Positions 30,261 to 40,019 of a stretch of DNA of 52,868 nt are shown here, piece by piece. The notes below the pieces were generated by a model that did not search any database, was not told the DNA's origin, and worked only from the letters and a program-made list of their open reading frames with translations. A program made the translations under genes and the position numbers. The first letter of the stretch is position 1. Each line of letters begins with the position of its first letter. Source of the DNA: Streptomyces showdoensis (lineage in GTDB: Bacteria; Actinomycetota; Actinomycetes; Streptomycetales; Streptomycetaceae); the NCBI RefSeq assembly GCF_039535475.1, contig NZ_BAAAXG010000017.1, forward strand, positions 1 to 52,868, read 5' to 3'.

Positions 30261-32996
30261 ATGCGCGACCAACGATGGGTCCACCGGTTCCTCTTCGCCT
30301 GGAACGACACCCTCTTCTTCGATCCGCTCGACGTGTACTACAAGCCGCGGAAGGACCACTTCCTGGCCGACCTCGACGAGCGGACGCGGGCGCGTTTCGT
30401 CCGCAGCGGCATCTGGTGGAGCCATCGGCACAACCCCGACCTCCCCTCGCAGGGATGGAAGATCCACGTGTCCTCCAACCACCGTCAGGTGAGGGAGGTG
30501 GCGGCCACGGTGATCGGCCACCTGGTGGGCCGGGAGATCGACTTCAAGATCGCGCTCGACCTCAACGTCTTCGAGATGCTCAACTCCAAGGCGATGTCCA
30601 GGGGGAGCGGGGGCAAACTGCTCACCGTCTACCCGCGCGACGAGGACGAATTCAGGACGTGCCTCGCCGATCTGGCCCGCCTGCTGGAGGGTGCCGAGGG
30701 CGCGTACGTGCTGTCCGATCTGCGCTATCGCGACAGCAAGGCGCTGTACTTCCGGTACGGCCAGCTCCTCTCCACCCACACCGTCGACATCCTGGGCCGC
30801 AAGATCCCGCACATCATCGGCCCCGACGGCCGGCCCGAGACGGACGGACGACGGCCCGGCGACACCCATCCCTGGTGGGTGCCGTGGCCGTTCGCCGACT
30901 GGAAGCCCGCCGAGGAGGCCGAGGGGGAGGGCCTTCTCGGCGGGCGCTTCCGGGTCACCGGAGCCCTCCAGTTCTCCAACAGCGGCGGCGTGTACACGGC
31001 CGAGGACACCCTGGACGGCGACCGGCAGGTGGTCCTCAAGGAGGCCCGGCCGCACACCAACCTCAACCCGCGCTTCGACTACGACGCCGTCGACACCCTC
31101 GGCCGCGAGTGGACCTTCCTCAACATGCTGGCCGAGGTCGAGGCCTACCCGGACCCGATCGCCCGCTTCCGGCACTGGGAACACCACTACATCGCCGAGG
31201 AGTTCATCGACCGCACCGACATCCGCTCGGTGCTGCTCGAACACAACCCGCTCGCCCGCCCCGGCTTCGACCCCGCCCGCTCGCGGGAGTTCCTGCGCAT
31301 CTTCATCACCGTCTTCCGTGGCCTCGCCCGCGCGATCGACGCCGCCCACCGGCGCGGCGTCGTCCTCGGCGACTTCACCCCGGCCAACCTCCTGATCGAC
31401 CCCGAGAGCTACGACGTGAGCATCGTCGACCTGGAGGCCTGCCGCCTCGTCGACGCCTCCGGAGCCACCGGCGAGACCGGCGGGACCGACGGGACCGACG
31501 GCACCGGCGAAGGGGGCCTCACCCGGCCCGTCGAGCTCTACACCCCCGGCTTCAGCCTCTCCCGGGGCGGCTTCAAGCCCGCCGGCATCGAGGGCGACCT
31601 CTACTCCCTGGCCTCCACCATGGCGTACTTCGTCTTCCCCATCGCCGCCATGTCCTACCTGCGCGAGGACGTCCTCGACACCTACCGGGTCTTCTTCGAC
31701 GGCCTCGGCTGGCCCGAGGAGATCCACCGTCTGGTCACCGACCTCGCCGCCACCCGGATCGGACTCACCGACGTCGCCGAGTTCCTCGACGCGCGGGAGG
31801 CCGAGCTGCTCGCCCGGGTCAGGACCGAGCGCCGGCGCCCCGAGACCGAGCCGAGCGGACTGCGGGCCACCGAGGCCGGCGTCGCCGCCTTCGTCGAGGC
31901 CGCCGCCGACACCGACCGCGCCACGCTCTTCCCGGTCGACCCCTTCGCCCACGTCACCAACCCGCTCAGCCTCGGCTTCGGCGCCAGCGGCGTGCTCTGG
32001 TCGCTGCACGCCTCCGGCGTCCCCGTACGGCCCGAATGGCACGACTGGCTGCGTCAGCAGCTCACCAGGATCGACCTGGACGCCTACCCGGACGGCCTGA
32101 TGAGCGGACTCGCCGGCATCGCCTGGGCGTCCGAGTCGCTCGGCATGCGCCGCCAGGCCAGGCAGCTCCTCGGCCACGCCAACCGGCGCGCCCTGGAGAC
32201 CGCCGACCACACCTTCTACTACGGCCTGTCCGGCATCGGCATGACCAACCTGCGCTTCTACCTGCGCGGCGGCGACCCCCGCGACCTCGCCGCGGCGAAG
32301 GACTGCGCCCGTGTCCTCCTCGACACCGTCCAGCGGGACGGCCGGCACGCCTACTGGCTCAACGACTTCTCGGAGGAGGGCCCGCTGACCGGCCTCGGCT
32401 TCGGCCAGGCCGGAGTGGCGATGTTCCTCCTGCGGATGCACCAGGTCACCGGCGAGGAGCGCTACCGGGACCTCGGCCGGGACGCACTCGCCTGGGAGAT
32501 GGCCCACGCCAAGCCCCTGGAGGACTCCGGCCTCATCATGTTCGAGCACGAAGGGACCATGGAGCCCTACATCGAGGTGGGCTCCGCGGGCGTGGCGCAG
32601 GTGCTGCTGCGCTACGGCGACCTCGAATCCGCCCGGACCGTGCTGCGCGCCCTCGACGTCGGCCACTCCGTCCTCCCCGGTTACTCCTTCGGCATGAGCG
32701 GCATCGCCGACGCGCTCCTGGACGCCGCCGACATCACGGGCGACGCCTCCTACCGCGAGACGGCCCTGCGCCAGCTCGACTTCGTCCGCAAGGTGTTCCT
32801 CTTCGAACCCGCCGCCCACTTCGAGGTCCCGCGCCGGGCCGGCGTCACCCCGCTCGGCGTACCCGGCGAAGGCCTGCTGCGCTGCTCCACCGACTACCTC
32901 ACCGGCTCCGCCGGAGTGCTGCGGGTGCTGCACCGCGCCAACCACGGCGGCACGGCCGACTTCCTCCTCGACGAGCTCGACGGGACGGACCGGTGA
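30261..32996 (+). CDS. lanKC: Class III lanthionine synthetase LanKC
   Basis: A 911-residue three-domain enzyme that phosphorylates Ser/Thr of the precursors, eliminates phosphate and cyclises them with Cys. Residues 1-210 are the lyase domain (SDLRYRDSKALYFRYGQ). About 215-500 is the kinase domain (VVLKEARPH with Lys near 260, VLGDFTPANLL near 368, SIVDLEA near 388). About 550-911 is the cyclase-like domain with the repeated double-Gly turns YYGLSGIGM, FGQAGVAMF, GSAGVAQVL and FGMSGIADAL. The Cys and CHG zinc ligands of LanC are absent (for example IMFEHEGTMEPYIEVGSAG), which marks class III and excludes class IV. A Gly/Thr/Asp repeat (TGGTDGTDGTG) sits in the kinase domain after DLEA. It overlaps the exporter gene by GTGA (32993-32996). 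Confidence 0.92.
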   Translation: MRDQRWVHRFLFAWNDTLFFDPLDVYYKPRKDHFLADLDERTRARFVRSGIWWSHRHNPDLPSQGWKIHVSSNHRQVREVAATVIGHLVGREIDFKIALDLNVFEMLNSKAMSRGSGGKLLTVYPRDEDEFRTCLADLARLLEGAEGAYVLSDLRYRDSKALYFRYGQLLSTHTVDILGRKIPHIIGPDGRPETDGRRPGDTHPWWVPWPFADWKPAEEAEGEGLLGGRFRVTGALQFSNSGGVYTAEDTLDGDRQVVLKEARPHTNLNPRFDYDAVDTLGREWTFLNMLAEVEAYPDPIARFRHWEHHYIAEEFIDRTDIRSVLLEHNPLARPGFDPARSREFLRIFITVFRGLARAIDAAHRRGVVLGDFTPANLLIDPESYDVSIVDLEACRLVDASGATGETGGTDGTDGTGEGGLTRPVELYTPGFSLSRGGFKPAGIEGDLYSLASTMAYFVFPIAAMSYLREDVLDTYRVFFDGLGWPEEIHRLVTDLAATRIGLTDVAEFLDAREAELLARVRTERRRPETEPSGLRATEAGVAAFVEAAADTDRATLFPVDPFAHVTNPLSLGFGASGVLWSLHASGVPVRPEWHDWLRQQLTRIDLDAYPDGLMSGLAGIAWASESLGMRRQARQLLGHANRRALETADHTFYYGLSGIGMTNLRFYLRGGDPRDLAAAKDCARVLLDTVQRDGRHAYWLNDFSEEGPLTGLGFGQAGVAMFLLRMHQVTGEERYRDLGRDALAWEMAHAKPLEDSGLIMFEHEGTMEPYIEVGSAGVAQVLLRYGDLESARTVLRALDVGHSVLPGYSFGMSGIADALLDAADITGDASYRETALRQLDFVRKVFLFEPAAHFEVPRRAGVTPLGVPGEGLLRCSTDYLTGSAGVLRVLHRANHGGTADFLLDELDGTDR

Positions 32997-34636
32997 AACA
33001 GATCTGGCGCACCCTGCGCGGCCACCAGCGCCCCTTCACCGGCATCCTCGTCGCCGAGGCCCTCCTGGGCGGCACCGAGGCCCTGCTGCACCCGCTGCTC
33101 CTCAAGGCCCTGTTCGACCAGGCGATCCTCACCGCCGACTTCCGCAGGTTCCTCTTCCTCGGCGGCTGCTACCTGGTCCTCGGCCTGACCCTCAACCTCT
33201 CCGGCTACGGGGTCGGGCTCTGGCGCAAGCGGTTCGAGAACACCTTCGTGCTCGGCCTGGAGACCGAGCTCCTCGGCCGCACGCTCGGCCTCGACGGGCG
33301 GAAGATCTCGGAGGACGGCAACGCCTCCTACGTCAGCCGCATCCACAACGACGTCCGCGAGGGCGTGCTGCCGGCCGTCGACGTCTGCATCCGCATCGCC
33401 CGCCAGGCCTGCGCGTCCGTCGTCTTCCTCGGCGTCCTGCTCTACCTCTCCTGGCAGGCCAGCCTCATCCTGCTGGTGATCATCCCGCCGCTCGTCCTGG
33501 TCAGCAACGACCTGGCCCGGCGGATCGAGAAGAACACCGACCCCGAGCGCGAGGCCGAGGCGCGGTACGTCAACACCCTCACCCGCACCCTCGAAGCCTT
33601 CCACGCCCTGCGCGGACTGCGCTCGCTCCTGCCCGGGGCGCGCGCCGCCAACCAGGACGCGCTGCGCGGCTTCCTCGGCCTCACCTACACCAACTACCGC
33701 CTCGCGCAACGCCAGCGCACCCTCAGCGACCTGGTGATGAACCTGTCGGACACGGCGTCGATGGTCATCGGAGCCTTCTTCGTCTTCAGCGGCCGGATGT
33801 CCTTCGGCAGCTTCCTCGCCTTCGTGAACTCGCTGTGGCGGGCCGTCAACGGCATCTTCGACCTCGTGGCCATGATCCCGCAGACCCGCCGCAACACCGC
33901 GGTCCTCAAGCGGATCGAGGGGTTGCGCGCCTCCGGCACCGCCCCGTACCACGACGAGGGCTCCCTGGTCCTGGTCCGGGGCGCCCGCGTCCACTACGGA
34001 CCCAAGGAGCTCGGGGACCCCGGGGACCGCGAGGACACCGACCGGACGGCCGAGGGGGCGGAGCCCGGCCTGCGCACCGAGGCCGGCTCGACCGTGGCGA
34101 TCCCCGACTTCGGGCTCCGGCCCGGCGAACGCGTCCTGCTCCGCGGCCCCAACGGCTGCGGCAAGACCACCCTGCTGCACATCGTCGCCGGGACCCTCGC
34201 CCCCGACAGCGGCACGGTCACCCTGCCGTCCCGGGTCGCGAGCCTGACCTCGCCGGTCCACCTGCCCCCGCTGCCGGTGCGGGAGCTGGTCACCGATCCG
34301 CGGCTGCGCACCGGCATGGGCCTGGACGCCCTCGCCGACCAGCTCCCCTCGGAGCTGTCCTCCGGCCAGCGCCAGCGGCTCGGCGTCGCCGCGCTGCTCG
34401 CCGAGGACGCCGAGGTGTACCTCGCCGACGAGCCCTTCGCCAACCTCGACGACGCGGGCCGCGCCCTGGTCCTGCGGATGCTGCGCGAACACACCGAGGG
34501 CCGCGCGCTCCTCGTCGTGCACCACGGCGACGAGGACCTCGACGGCCTCTTCGACCGGGTCGTGAACCTGTCGGCGGCCGAGGTCCCGGGGGGTGTTCCG
34601 GGAGGTGTTCCGGGGGGTGTCGGGACCCCGGCCTGA
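32993..34636 (+). CDS. ABC exporter of the lanthipeptide locus
   Basis: A 547-residue half-transporter with an N-terminal six-helix exporter domain (GILVAEALLGGTEALLHPLL, FLFLGGCYLVLGLTLNLSGY, VFLGVLLYLSWQASLILLVI) fused to an ATPase domain. The ATPase has Walker A LLRGPNGCGKTTLL, signature ELSSGQRQRLGVAA, Walker B VYLADEPFANLD and switch His VVHHGDED. It probably exports the modified peptides. No peptidase C39 domain is present, and no dedicated leader protease is seen at the locus. The GTG start overlaps the lanKC stop, so the amount made is tied to LanKC. The C-terminus carries a short tandem repeat (VPGG three times, then VGTPA). A hairpin terminator follows at 34643-34687. Confidence 0.88.
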   Translation: MKQIWRTLRGHQRPFTGILVAEALLGGTEALLHPLLLKALFDQAILTADFRRFLFLGGCYLVLGLTLNLSGYGVGLWRKRFENTFVLGLETELLGRTLGLDGRKISEDGNASYVSRIHNDVREGVLPAVDVCIRIARQACASVVFLGVLLYLSWQASLILLVIIPPLVLVSNDLARRIEKNTDPEREAEARYVNTLTRTLEAFHALRGLRSLLPGARAANQDALRGFLGLTYTNYRLAQRQRTLSDLVMNLSDTASMVIGAFFVFSGRMSFGSFLAFVNSLWRAVNGIFDLVAMIPQTRRNTAVLKRIEGLRASGTAPYHDEGSLVLVRGARVHYGPKELGDPGDREDTDRTAEGAEPGLRTEAGSTVAIPDFGLRPGERVLLRGPNGCGKTTLLHIVAGTLAPDSGTVTLPSRVASLTSPVHLPPLPVRELVTDPRLRTGMGLDALADQLPSELSSGQRQRLGVAALLAEDAEVYLADEPFANLDDAGRALVLRMLREHTEGRALLVVHHGDEDLDGLFDRVVNLSAAEVPGGVPGGVPGGVGTPA

Positions 34637-34642
34637 GGGGGC

Positions 34643-34687
34643 GGGGCCCGGCGGGGCGGGCGGATCGACCCGCCCCCCGCCGGGCCC
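34643..34687 (+). terminator. Terminator of the lanthipeptide operon
   Basis: G/C arms (34643-34660 with 34669-34687, small bulge) around a short loop, followed by TT. It lies 7 nt past the exporter stop. Confidence 0.55.
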
Positions 34688-34825
34688 CTTCCGGATCGGC
34701 TCCGGCCGGGCGGAGAACGGAGATCCGACCCGCATCGACCGGAAACGGACTGAACCGGTCAGGCCGGCCCGGGCGTGCCCGGGCCGGCTCCGACGTGCCC
34801 GGGCCGTGGCTTCCGGATCACGCCG

Positions 34826-34851
34826 GGCCCGCGGCACCGGCACCGCGGGCC
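34826..34851 (-). terminator. Hairpin after the LAL regulator gene
   Basis: 9-bp perfect arms (34826-34834 and 34843-34851), 29 nt beyond the minus-strand LAL stop. A second GC hairpin lies near 34762-34787. Confidence 0.4.
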
Positions 34852-34879
34852 GAGCCCGACGCGAAGGGCACGGACACGC

Positions 34880-37803
34880 CTAGGCCGGACCGGCCACCAG
34901 CTCCCGCGCGGCCGAGGCGAAGGCCGCCCGGGTGGGGTGGCCGGTCTTCTGCAGCAGGCTGGAGACGTGCTTCTCGACCGTGCGCGGCGAGATGTGCAGC
35001 CGGCCGGCGATGTCCCGGTTGCCGAAGCGTTCCGCCAGCAGCCGCGCCACCTCGAACTCCCGCACCGTGATGCCGCACCGGCGCAGCCCCGGCGGCACCC
35101 GGTCGGCCCCCGAGCGGCGCTGCCGCACCGGGGCGCCCATCCCGCGCAGCAGGGAGCGACAGGCCCCCGCCGGGGCCGGCAGGCCGGCGCCGTGGAAGAA
35201 CTCCTCGGCCTCGCGCAGCCACTCCACCGGGGTGCCCCAGCCGTCCTCGTACGCCGGGCGGGCCACCAGCCGCAGACACAGGTGGTGGGCCACCGGGTAG
35301 GGCGCCGCCGCGTCGAGCGCGGCCGTCGCGGCGGTCGTCGCCTCGCCGGTCCGGCCCTCCCGGCCCAGCAGCACGGCGTGCGCCAGGCCGACGAACGCCC
35401 GGTTCCAGCGGGACCCGGCCGCACTGGCCGCCACGATCCCGTCGTGGTGCCGCCGCCCCATGCGGCCCGCCAGCACCCCGAGCAGGAGCACCACCCCGTG
35501 CCGGCCGAACTCGCCGGTCGCCGGATTCTCCGCGTCGTACGCGAGGGCCTGCGCGAACTCCCGCTCGACGGCCTCGTGGTCCTCCTCCAGGAGCGAGCAG
35601 AACCCCCGGGCGAGCCCGTACGCCGCCGGCCGCACCCCCGGCGCGGAGTCGAGCAGCGGGGCGAGCCGCTTCAGCGCGTCCTCCATCTCGGCCCGCCGGC
35701 CCTGGTGCGCCCACCGCACCGCGTCGAGCAGCCGCCACCGGGACAGCGCCCGGCCCAGGCCCAGCCGGGTCGCGTCGGCGATCCCCTCGCGGACCAGCTC
35801 CCCGGCGGTGTCGAACGCGCAGCGCCGCACCCGGTCGAGCGCCAGCTCGAGTCCGGCCTCGTGGGCCGTCGGCAGCAGTCCCGCGCGCAGGGCCTCGGTC
35901 CTGGCCCGCTCGATCGGGGCGGTGCGCCCGTCGCGGCCCACCTCGACGCGGGCCAGGCCGAGTTCGGCGGAGAGCCGGACGCCGGGCAGGTGGTGCGCCT
36001 CGGCCAGCGACCGGGCCTCCTCCAGGCGGGCCACCGCGGCCGTCTCGTCCCGCTCGCGGAGCAGCCGGGCCAGGGCGAGCAGCGCCCGGCCGGCCACCTC
36101 CGGCAGCCCGGCGCGGTGTGCCGCGCCGACGGCCCGCAGGGCGGACTCCTCGGCGGTGCGCAGCCGTTCGGGGGCCAGCCGGGCCGGTTCCACCAGCGCC
36201 GCCGCGAGTTCCACCCGGGCGACGGCCGCGTCGGCCCCCGCGCCGTCGCGCCCCGCGAGCAGGCGCCGGGCCAGGTCGAGGTGCCGCAGCCCTTCCACGG
36301 GCCGTCCGGCCTGGGTCTGGATCTCGGCGAGGCGGGCGTGCAGGCCCGCGCGGAGCGTGGGGGGCACGGTCGGCCCCGGTTCCCAGGGGCGCGGGCCGTC
36401 CGGGCGCGCCGGGGAACCGGGACCGGGGGCGGCGGGCAGCCGGTCCAGCCGCCCCGAGCTGGCGATCGCGTCCAGGAGCCGGGCGAGGACCGCCGCGTGG
36501 GGCTCCGGGGCGGTGTCGGGGTCGGAGAGCCGGTGGGCGCGGGCCAGCAGGTCGAGGGCGCGGTCGGGGCCGCCCTCTGCCGTCGCCCGCCGGGCCGCCT
36601 CGGCGTAGAGGCGGACGGCCTCGGCGGTGTCGCCCGCGCGTTCGTGGAGTTCGGCGGCGCGGGCGCACCAGGTGCCGGGCAGCCGGGGGTGCAGCGCGGC
36701 GAGGGCGCCGGCCGCCCGGCGGGCGTACCCGGCGTGTTCGACGGGCCCGAGGGCCTCCCGTAACGCCTCGGCGGCGAGCGGGTAGCGGAAGGCGTACCAG
36801 TCGGTGCCGGGGCCGTCCGGCACGACGAGGGACGCCGCGGTCGCGGCGCGCAGCAGCCCGGTCAGCTCGGCCTCGTCGCAGTCGGCCGCGTGCCGCAGCA
36901 CCGGCAGCGGGAAGCGGGGGCCGAGCAGGGCGGCCAGGCCGAGCAGTTCCTCGCCGCGCGGGCCGAGCCGGGCGGCCCGGAGCCGCAGGTTCTGCGCGAG
37001 CCCGCCGAGGCCGTGCACGAGCTCCTTGACCACGAAGGGGAGGCCGGCGGCTCCGGTGGCCGCGCGCCGGACGAGCGCGGGGCTGACCTCCTCGGGCGCG
37101 ATGCCCAGTTCGGAGGCGACGAGCCGGCGCACCGCGGAGCGGCCGAGCGGCATCAGGTCGATGACAGTGGCGACGCCGTCCTGGCGGGCGCGGGCCGCGA
37201 GGGCGACCGCACCGCAGGGCGCGCGCTCGGCGGTGAGCAGCAGCACGGCCGGCAGCTGTCCGAGGTTGTCGAGGAGGTATTCGACGACGGCGAGGGTGCC
37301 GGGGTCGGCCTCGTGCAGGTCGTCGAGGACGAGCAGACAGCCGCGCCGCCGGCCGACGACGGCGATGAGCCGCAGCACCGCCTCGGCCACCATCAGCGGC
37401 GACACGCCGGCGACCTCGGTGTCCCGGGGGTCGGACAGCAGCCGGGCGAGGACCGGGCCGTAGGTGTCCGCCCGTTCCGGGCCGGGCGCGCGGGCTCGGC
37501 GCGGGAGAGCGCGAGCAGGGCCTCCACCAGGGGCCGGTACGGGACGGCGGGGCCCACCGTGCCCGCGCGGCCCCGGGCCGCGGCCATCCCGGCGTCCCGG
37601 GCGGCGGCGATCGCCTCGGCGGCGAGCCGGGTCTTGCCGACACCGGGTTCGCCGGTGACGATCACCGTCCCGCCCCGGCCCGACCGGGCGTCCGCGAGCG
37701 CGTCCGCGATCCGCCCCGTCTCGGTTCCCCGGCCCACGAGTTGTCCCCCGGGCCGGGGGAACGGGTCCTGGGCCGGGGCGGTACAGGCGTAGGGAGTCGT
37801 CAT
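34880..37803 (-). CDS. LAL-type LuxR regulator with AAA ATPase domain (one frameshift)
   Basis: A large ATP-binding regulator of the LuxR family, about 973 residues when joined. The N-terminal AAA module has Walker A GEPGVGKTRLA and a Walker B-like CLLVLDDLHEAD. The middle is helical, TPR-like repeat sequence. The last 65 residues are a LuxR HTH (LRRCGITVREFEVARLLAER, RDIAGRLHISPRTVEKHVSS). The frame breaks once near 37486; restoring one missing G gives an unbroken ...ARPGPERADTYGPV... join, so an assembly error is likely. The ATG at 37803 has GGAGAGG 5 nt upstream. It is convergent with the lanthipeptide operon. LAL proteins often activate nearby secondary-metabolite genes, so it is the best candidate regulator of that locus. 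Confidence 0.85.
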
Positions 37804-37941
37804 CTGCCTCTCCAAGGGGGGTGGGGAAGAGGGAGGTCGGCGCCGGGGCGATGGCCCCGATCGTCGGGCATGACGATAAGAAGGGGGCGTGTGCCCCCTG
37901 CAGCCCACCGTTTGGGGGGCTTGCGGGGGCTCCCTCCGTGG

Positions 37942-38580
37942 TCAGACCCCGTCGATGCCGTCCTCGCGGACCCGCGCGGCGAGGTCGATCTTCGTGTACG
38001 CCGGACGGCCCGCCTGCTGGTATTTGGCCTTGACCCGGTCCAGATAGTCCTTGGCCGTGTGCACCGTGATCCCGGCGCGGCGGGCGGCCGATTTGAGGGT
38101 CATCCCGGAGGCGTAATCGAGCAGGATCTGACGTTCTCTGGGGGAGAGCCGGGGACGTTCGGGGCTGTCGTCGTGGGCGCAGGCGAAGGCGAGTTCGGGG
38201 GAGTGGGCGCCGTGTCCGGCCACCACGTCCTTGATCGCGGCGACGAGCGTCGGCAGGTCGTTGTCCTTGGTGAGGTAGCCGTCGGCGCCCGCCCGCACCG
38301 CCTCGATGACCCGGGCGCGGTCCGGGACGGTGCTGATCACCAGGACCCGGCTGCCGGAGCCGAGCACCCGCCGGATGTTGTCGGCGGGGGCGGAGTCGTC
38401 CCGGAGCAGCAGGTCGAGCAGGACGACGTCGGGCGGGGCGGCGGGGCCGGCGAGGAGCTCCCCGACGGTGGCCGCCATGGCCACGACCCGCAGTTCGGGC
38501 ACCCGGCCCAGCCAGGAGCGCATGCCGTCGAGGAGCATCCGGTCGTCGTCGACGACGCCGACGGTGATCATCCGGGCCAT
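37942..38580 (-). CDS. NarL-type response regulator
   Basis: A 212-residue response regulator. The receiver domain has the acidic pocket VVDDD (residues 10-13), the phosphorylated Asp56 in VVLLDLLLRDD, Ser/Thr in VLVISTVPD and Lys in YLTKDND. The C-terminal HTH is LSPRERQILLDYASGMTLKSAARRAGITVHTAKDYLDRVKAKY in outline. The helix 3 region (VHTAKDYLDRV) departs from the common LuxR SxxTVxxH pattern. The gene overlaps its histidine kinase by 13 nt. It lies upstream of, and on the same strand as, the LAL gene but is separated from that gene's start by 138 bp with a small hairpin (37883-37898). The target genes are unknown. Confidence 0.9.
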   Translation of the reverse strand: MARMITVGVVDDDRMLLDGMRSWLGRVPELRVVAMAATVGELLAGPAAPPDVVLLDLLLRDDSAPADNIRRVLGSGSRVLVISTVPDRARVIEAVRAGADGYLTKDNDLPTLVAAIKDVVAGHGAHSPELAFACAHDDSPERPRLSPRERQILLDYASGMTLKSAARRAGITVHTAKDYLDRVKAKYQQAGRPAYTKIDLAARVREDGIDGV

Positions 38581-39752
38581 CTCAGCTCCACCCGCACGCC
38601 CTCGCCGGGCGCGGTGTCGACGGTGGCCCGGCCGCCGACCTCCGCCATCCGCTCGCGCACCGAGCGGCGCAGGCCGAGGCCGGAGACCTCGCGCTCCGGG
38701 TCGAAGCCGGTGCCCCGGTCGACCACGGTGACCACGGCCCCGCCGGGTCCGTCGGGATCCTCGGTCGCGGTCAGGTAGGCGTGTCCGGTGCCGGCGTGCC
38801 GCCGTACGTTGTTGAGCGCCTCGCGCGCGGCGTCGGCGAAGGCCGCGGCGACCTCGGGCGGCACCTGGGGCAGCTCGTGGTACTGGGCGGTGACGCGCAG
38901 CCGCAGGCTCTCGGCGGAGCTGACGGCCTCTTCGAGGGCGGCGCCCATCTCGGGGTGGTGGACCTCGTCGGCGGTCTGCTGGATCAGCCGGCGCAGGTAC
39001 GCGGCCTCCTTGGCGCACCGCTCCCGCACCTCGGGCGTGTTGGCGTCGATGCCGCCGCTCGCGAGGGTGGTGAGGGTGGCGAGGACGGTGTCGTGCAGCG
39101 CCCGGTGGTGCTGGAGGCGCTCGGCGTACCGGGCCTTCTGGGTCTCGGCGGCGAGCGCGCGGGCGTTCGCCTCGTCGAGCATGCGGCCCTGGCGGCGCAG
39201 GTACCACCAGAAGACCCAGGTCATCACGGCGGAGGAGAGCAGGGAGTTGACGTGCCCGCCGAGGACGGCGCGGCTCGCGCCGACCAGGTGGTAGCCGATG
39301 AGATGGGTGACGACGAGCAGGACGAGCGCCACCAGAGCCTGGAGCCGGGGGAGCGCCACGGACACCACGCCGCTGGCCGATCCGCCGAGCAGCATGGCCC
39401 AGCCGAGCGCGGGGGTCTCCCGGACCCCGCCCCAGGTGTACAGGGCGAAGGGCAGGAGGCAGCCGGTGACGAGCACGTCCGCCCAGACGTGCCGGGGGTC
39501 GAACCAGCCGCGGGTGAGCGCCGCCCCGAAGAGCAGGAGGCTCAGCCCGAGGGCGGCGGCGAGCCCGAGGAACTGGACGGGATGGCCCTGGCGGTGCTGG
39601 GCGACCGCGGCGACCCCGACGGTCAGATGGCTCGCCCGGTAGAGCAGGGTGGCCAGAATGAGGAAGGACTGCGCGCGTTGGAGTCCGGATCCCGCCACGG
39701 TCGAGTGCCGTAATGCCCGTAATCGTTCCCTCACCAAGGACCCCACCTGCAC
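38568..39752 (-). CDS. NarL-type sensor histidine kinase
   Basis: A 394-residue membrane sensor. The N-terminal half has five or six hydrophobic segments (GLAAALGLSLLLFGAAL, VLVTGCLLPFALYTWGG, LQALVALVLLVVTHLIGYHL and others) and no large extracellular domain. The dimerisation/phosphoacceptor helix is AERLQHHRALHDTVLATLTT, with the phosphorylated His in the ALHDTVL box (HisKA_3 type). The HATPase domain has the N box REALNNVRRHAG, G1 VVDRGTGFDPE and G2 GLGLRRSVRERM. The GTG at 39752 is chosen because GGGAGG is 8 nt upstream. It forms a two-component pair with the overlapping response regulator. The signal is unknown; a membrane or envelope cue is likely from the topology. Confidence 0.9.
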   Translation of the reverse strand: MQVGSLVRERLRALRHSTVAGSGLQRAQSFLILATLLYRASHLTVGVAAVAQHRQGHPVQFLGLAAALGLSLLLFGAALTRGWFDPRHVWADVLVTGCLLPFALYTWGGVRETPALGWAMLLGGSASGVVSVALPRLQALVALVLLVVTHLIGYHLVGASRAVLGGHVNSLLSSAVMTWVFWWYLRRQGRMLDEANARALAAETQKARYAERLQHHRALHDTVLATLTTLASGGIDANTPEVRERCAKEAAYLRRLIQQTADEVHHPEMGAALEEAVSSAESLRLRVTAQYHELPQVPPEVAAAFADAAREALNNVRRHAGTGHAYLTATEDPDGPGGAVVTVVDRGTGFDPEREVSGLGLRRSVRERMAEVGGRATVDTAPGEGVRVELRWPG

Positions 39753-40019
39753 GACTACGCCCTCCCGCGCCCGCAACCGTCGTCTTGGCCGCATTCTGCC
39801 GGAGCGAGAACCGGCCGACAGGGCGTCTACCAGCCGATTTGTGGGCGCTGTGAAGGCGGTGTGCGGGTGGTGTGCGGGGCCTTCGGGGCGCTGCTCTACT
39901 CGATGGTAACCACCCTTCTCCCAGGGCTTGTTGGGCGTGGCACGTCCATGGTTACCTCGGGTAAGCCCTTCCGTTCCCCCCTCTCTCGCCGGCCCTCGGC
40001 CTCCCCAGAAGGAACCCCC

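Noticed and set aside
30147..32945. A 932-codon open frame on the minus strand opposite lanKC
   Set aside because: Long antisense frames are expected opposite high-GC genes. It has no ribosome-binding site or known motif and the plus strand is clearly coding.
30261..32996. LanKC as a class IV (LanL) synthetase
   Set aside because: The Cys and CHG zinc ligands of the cyclase domain are missing.
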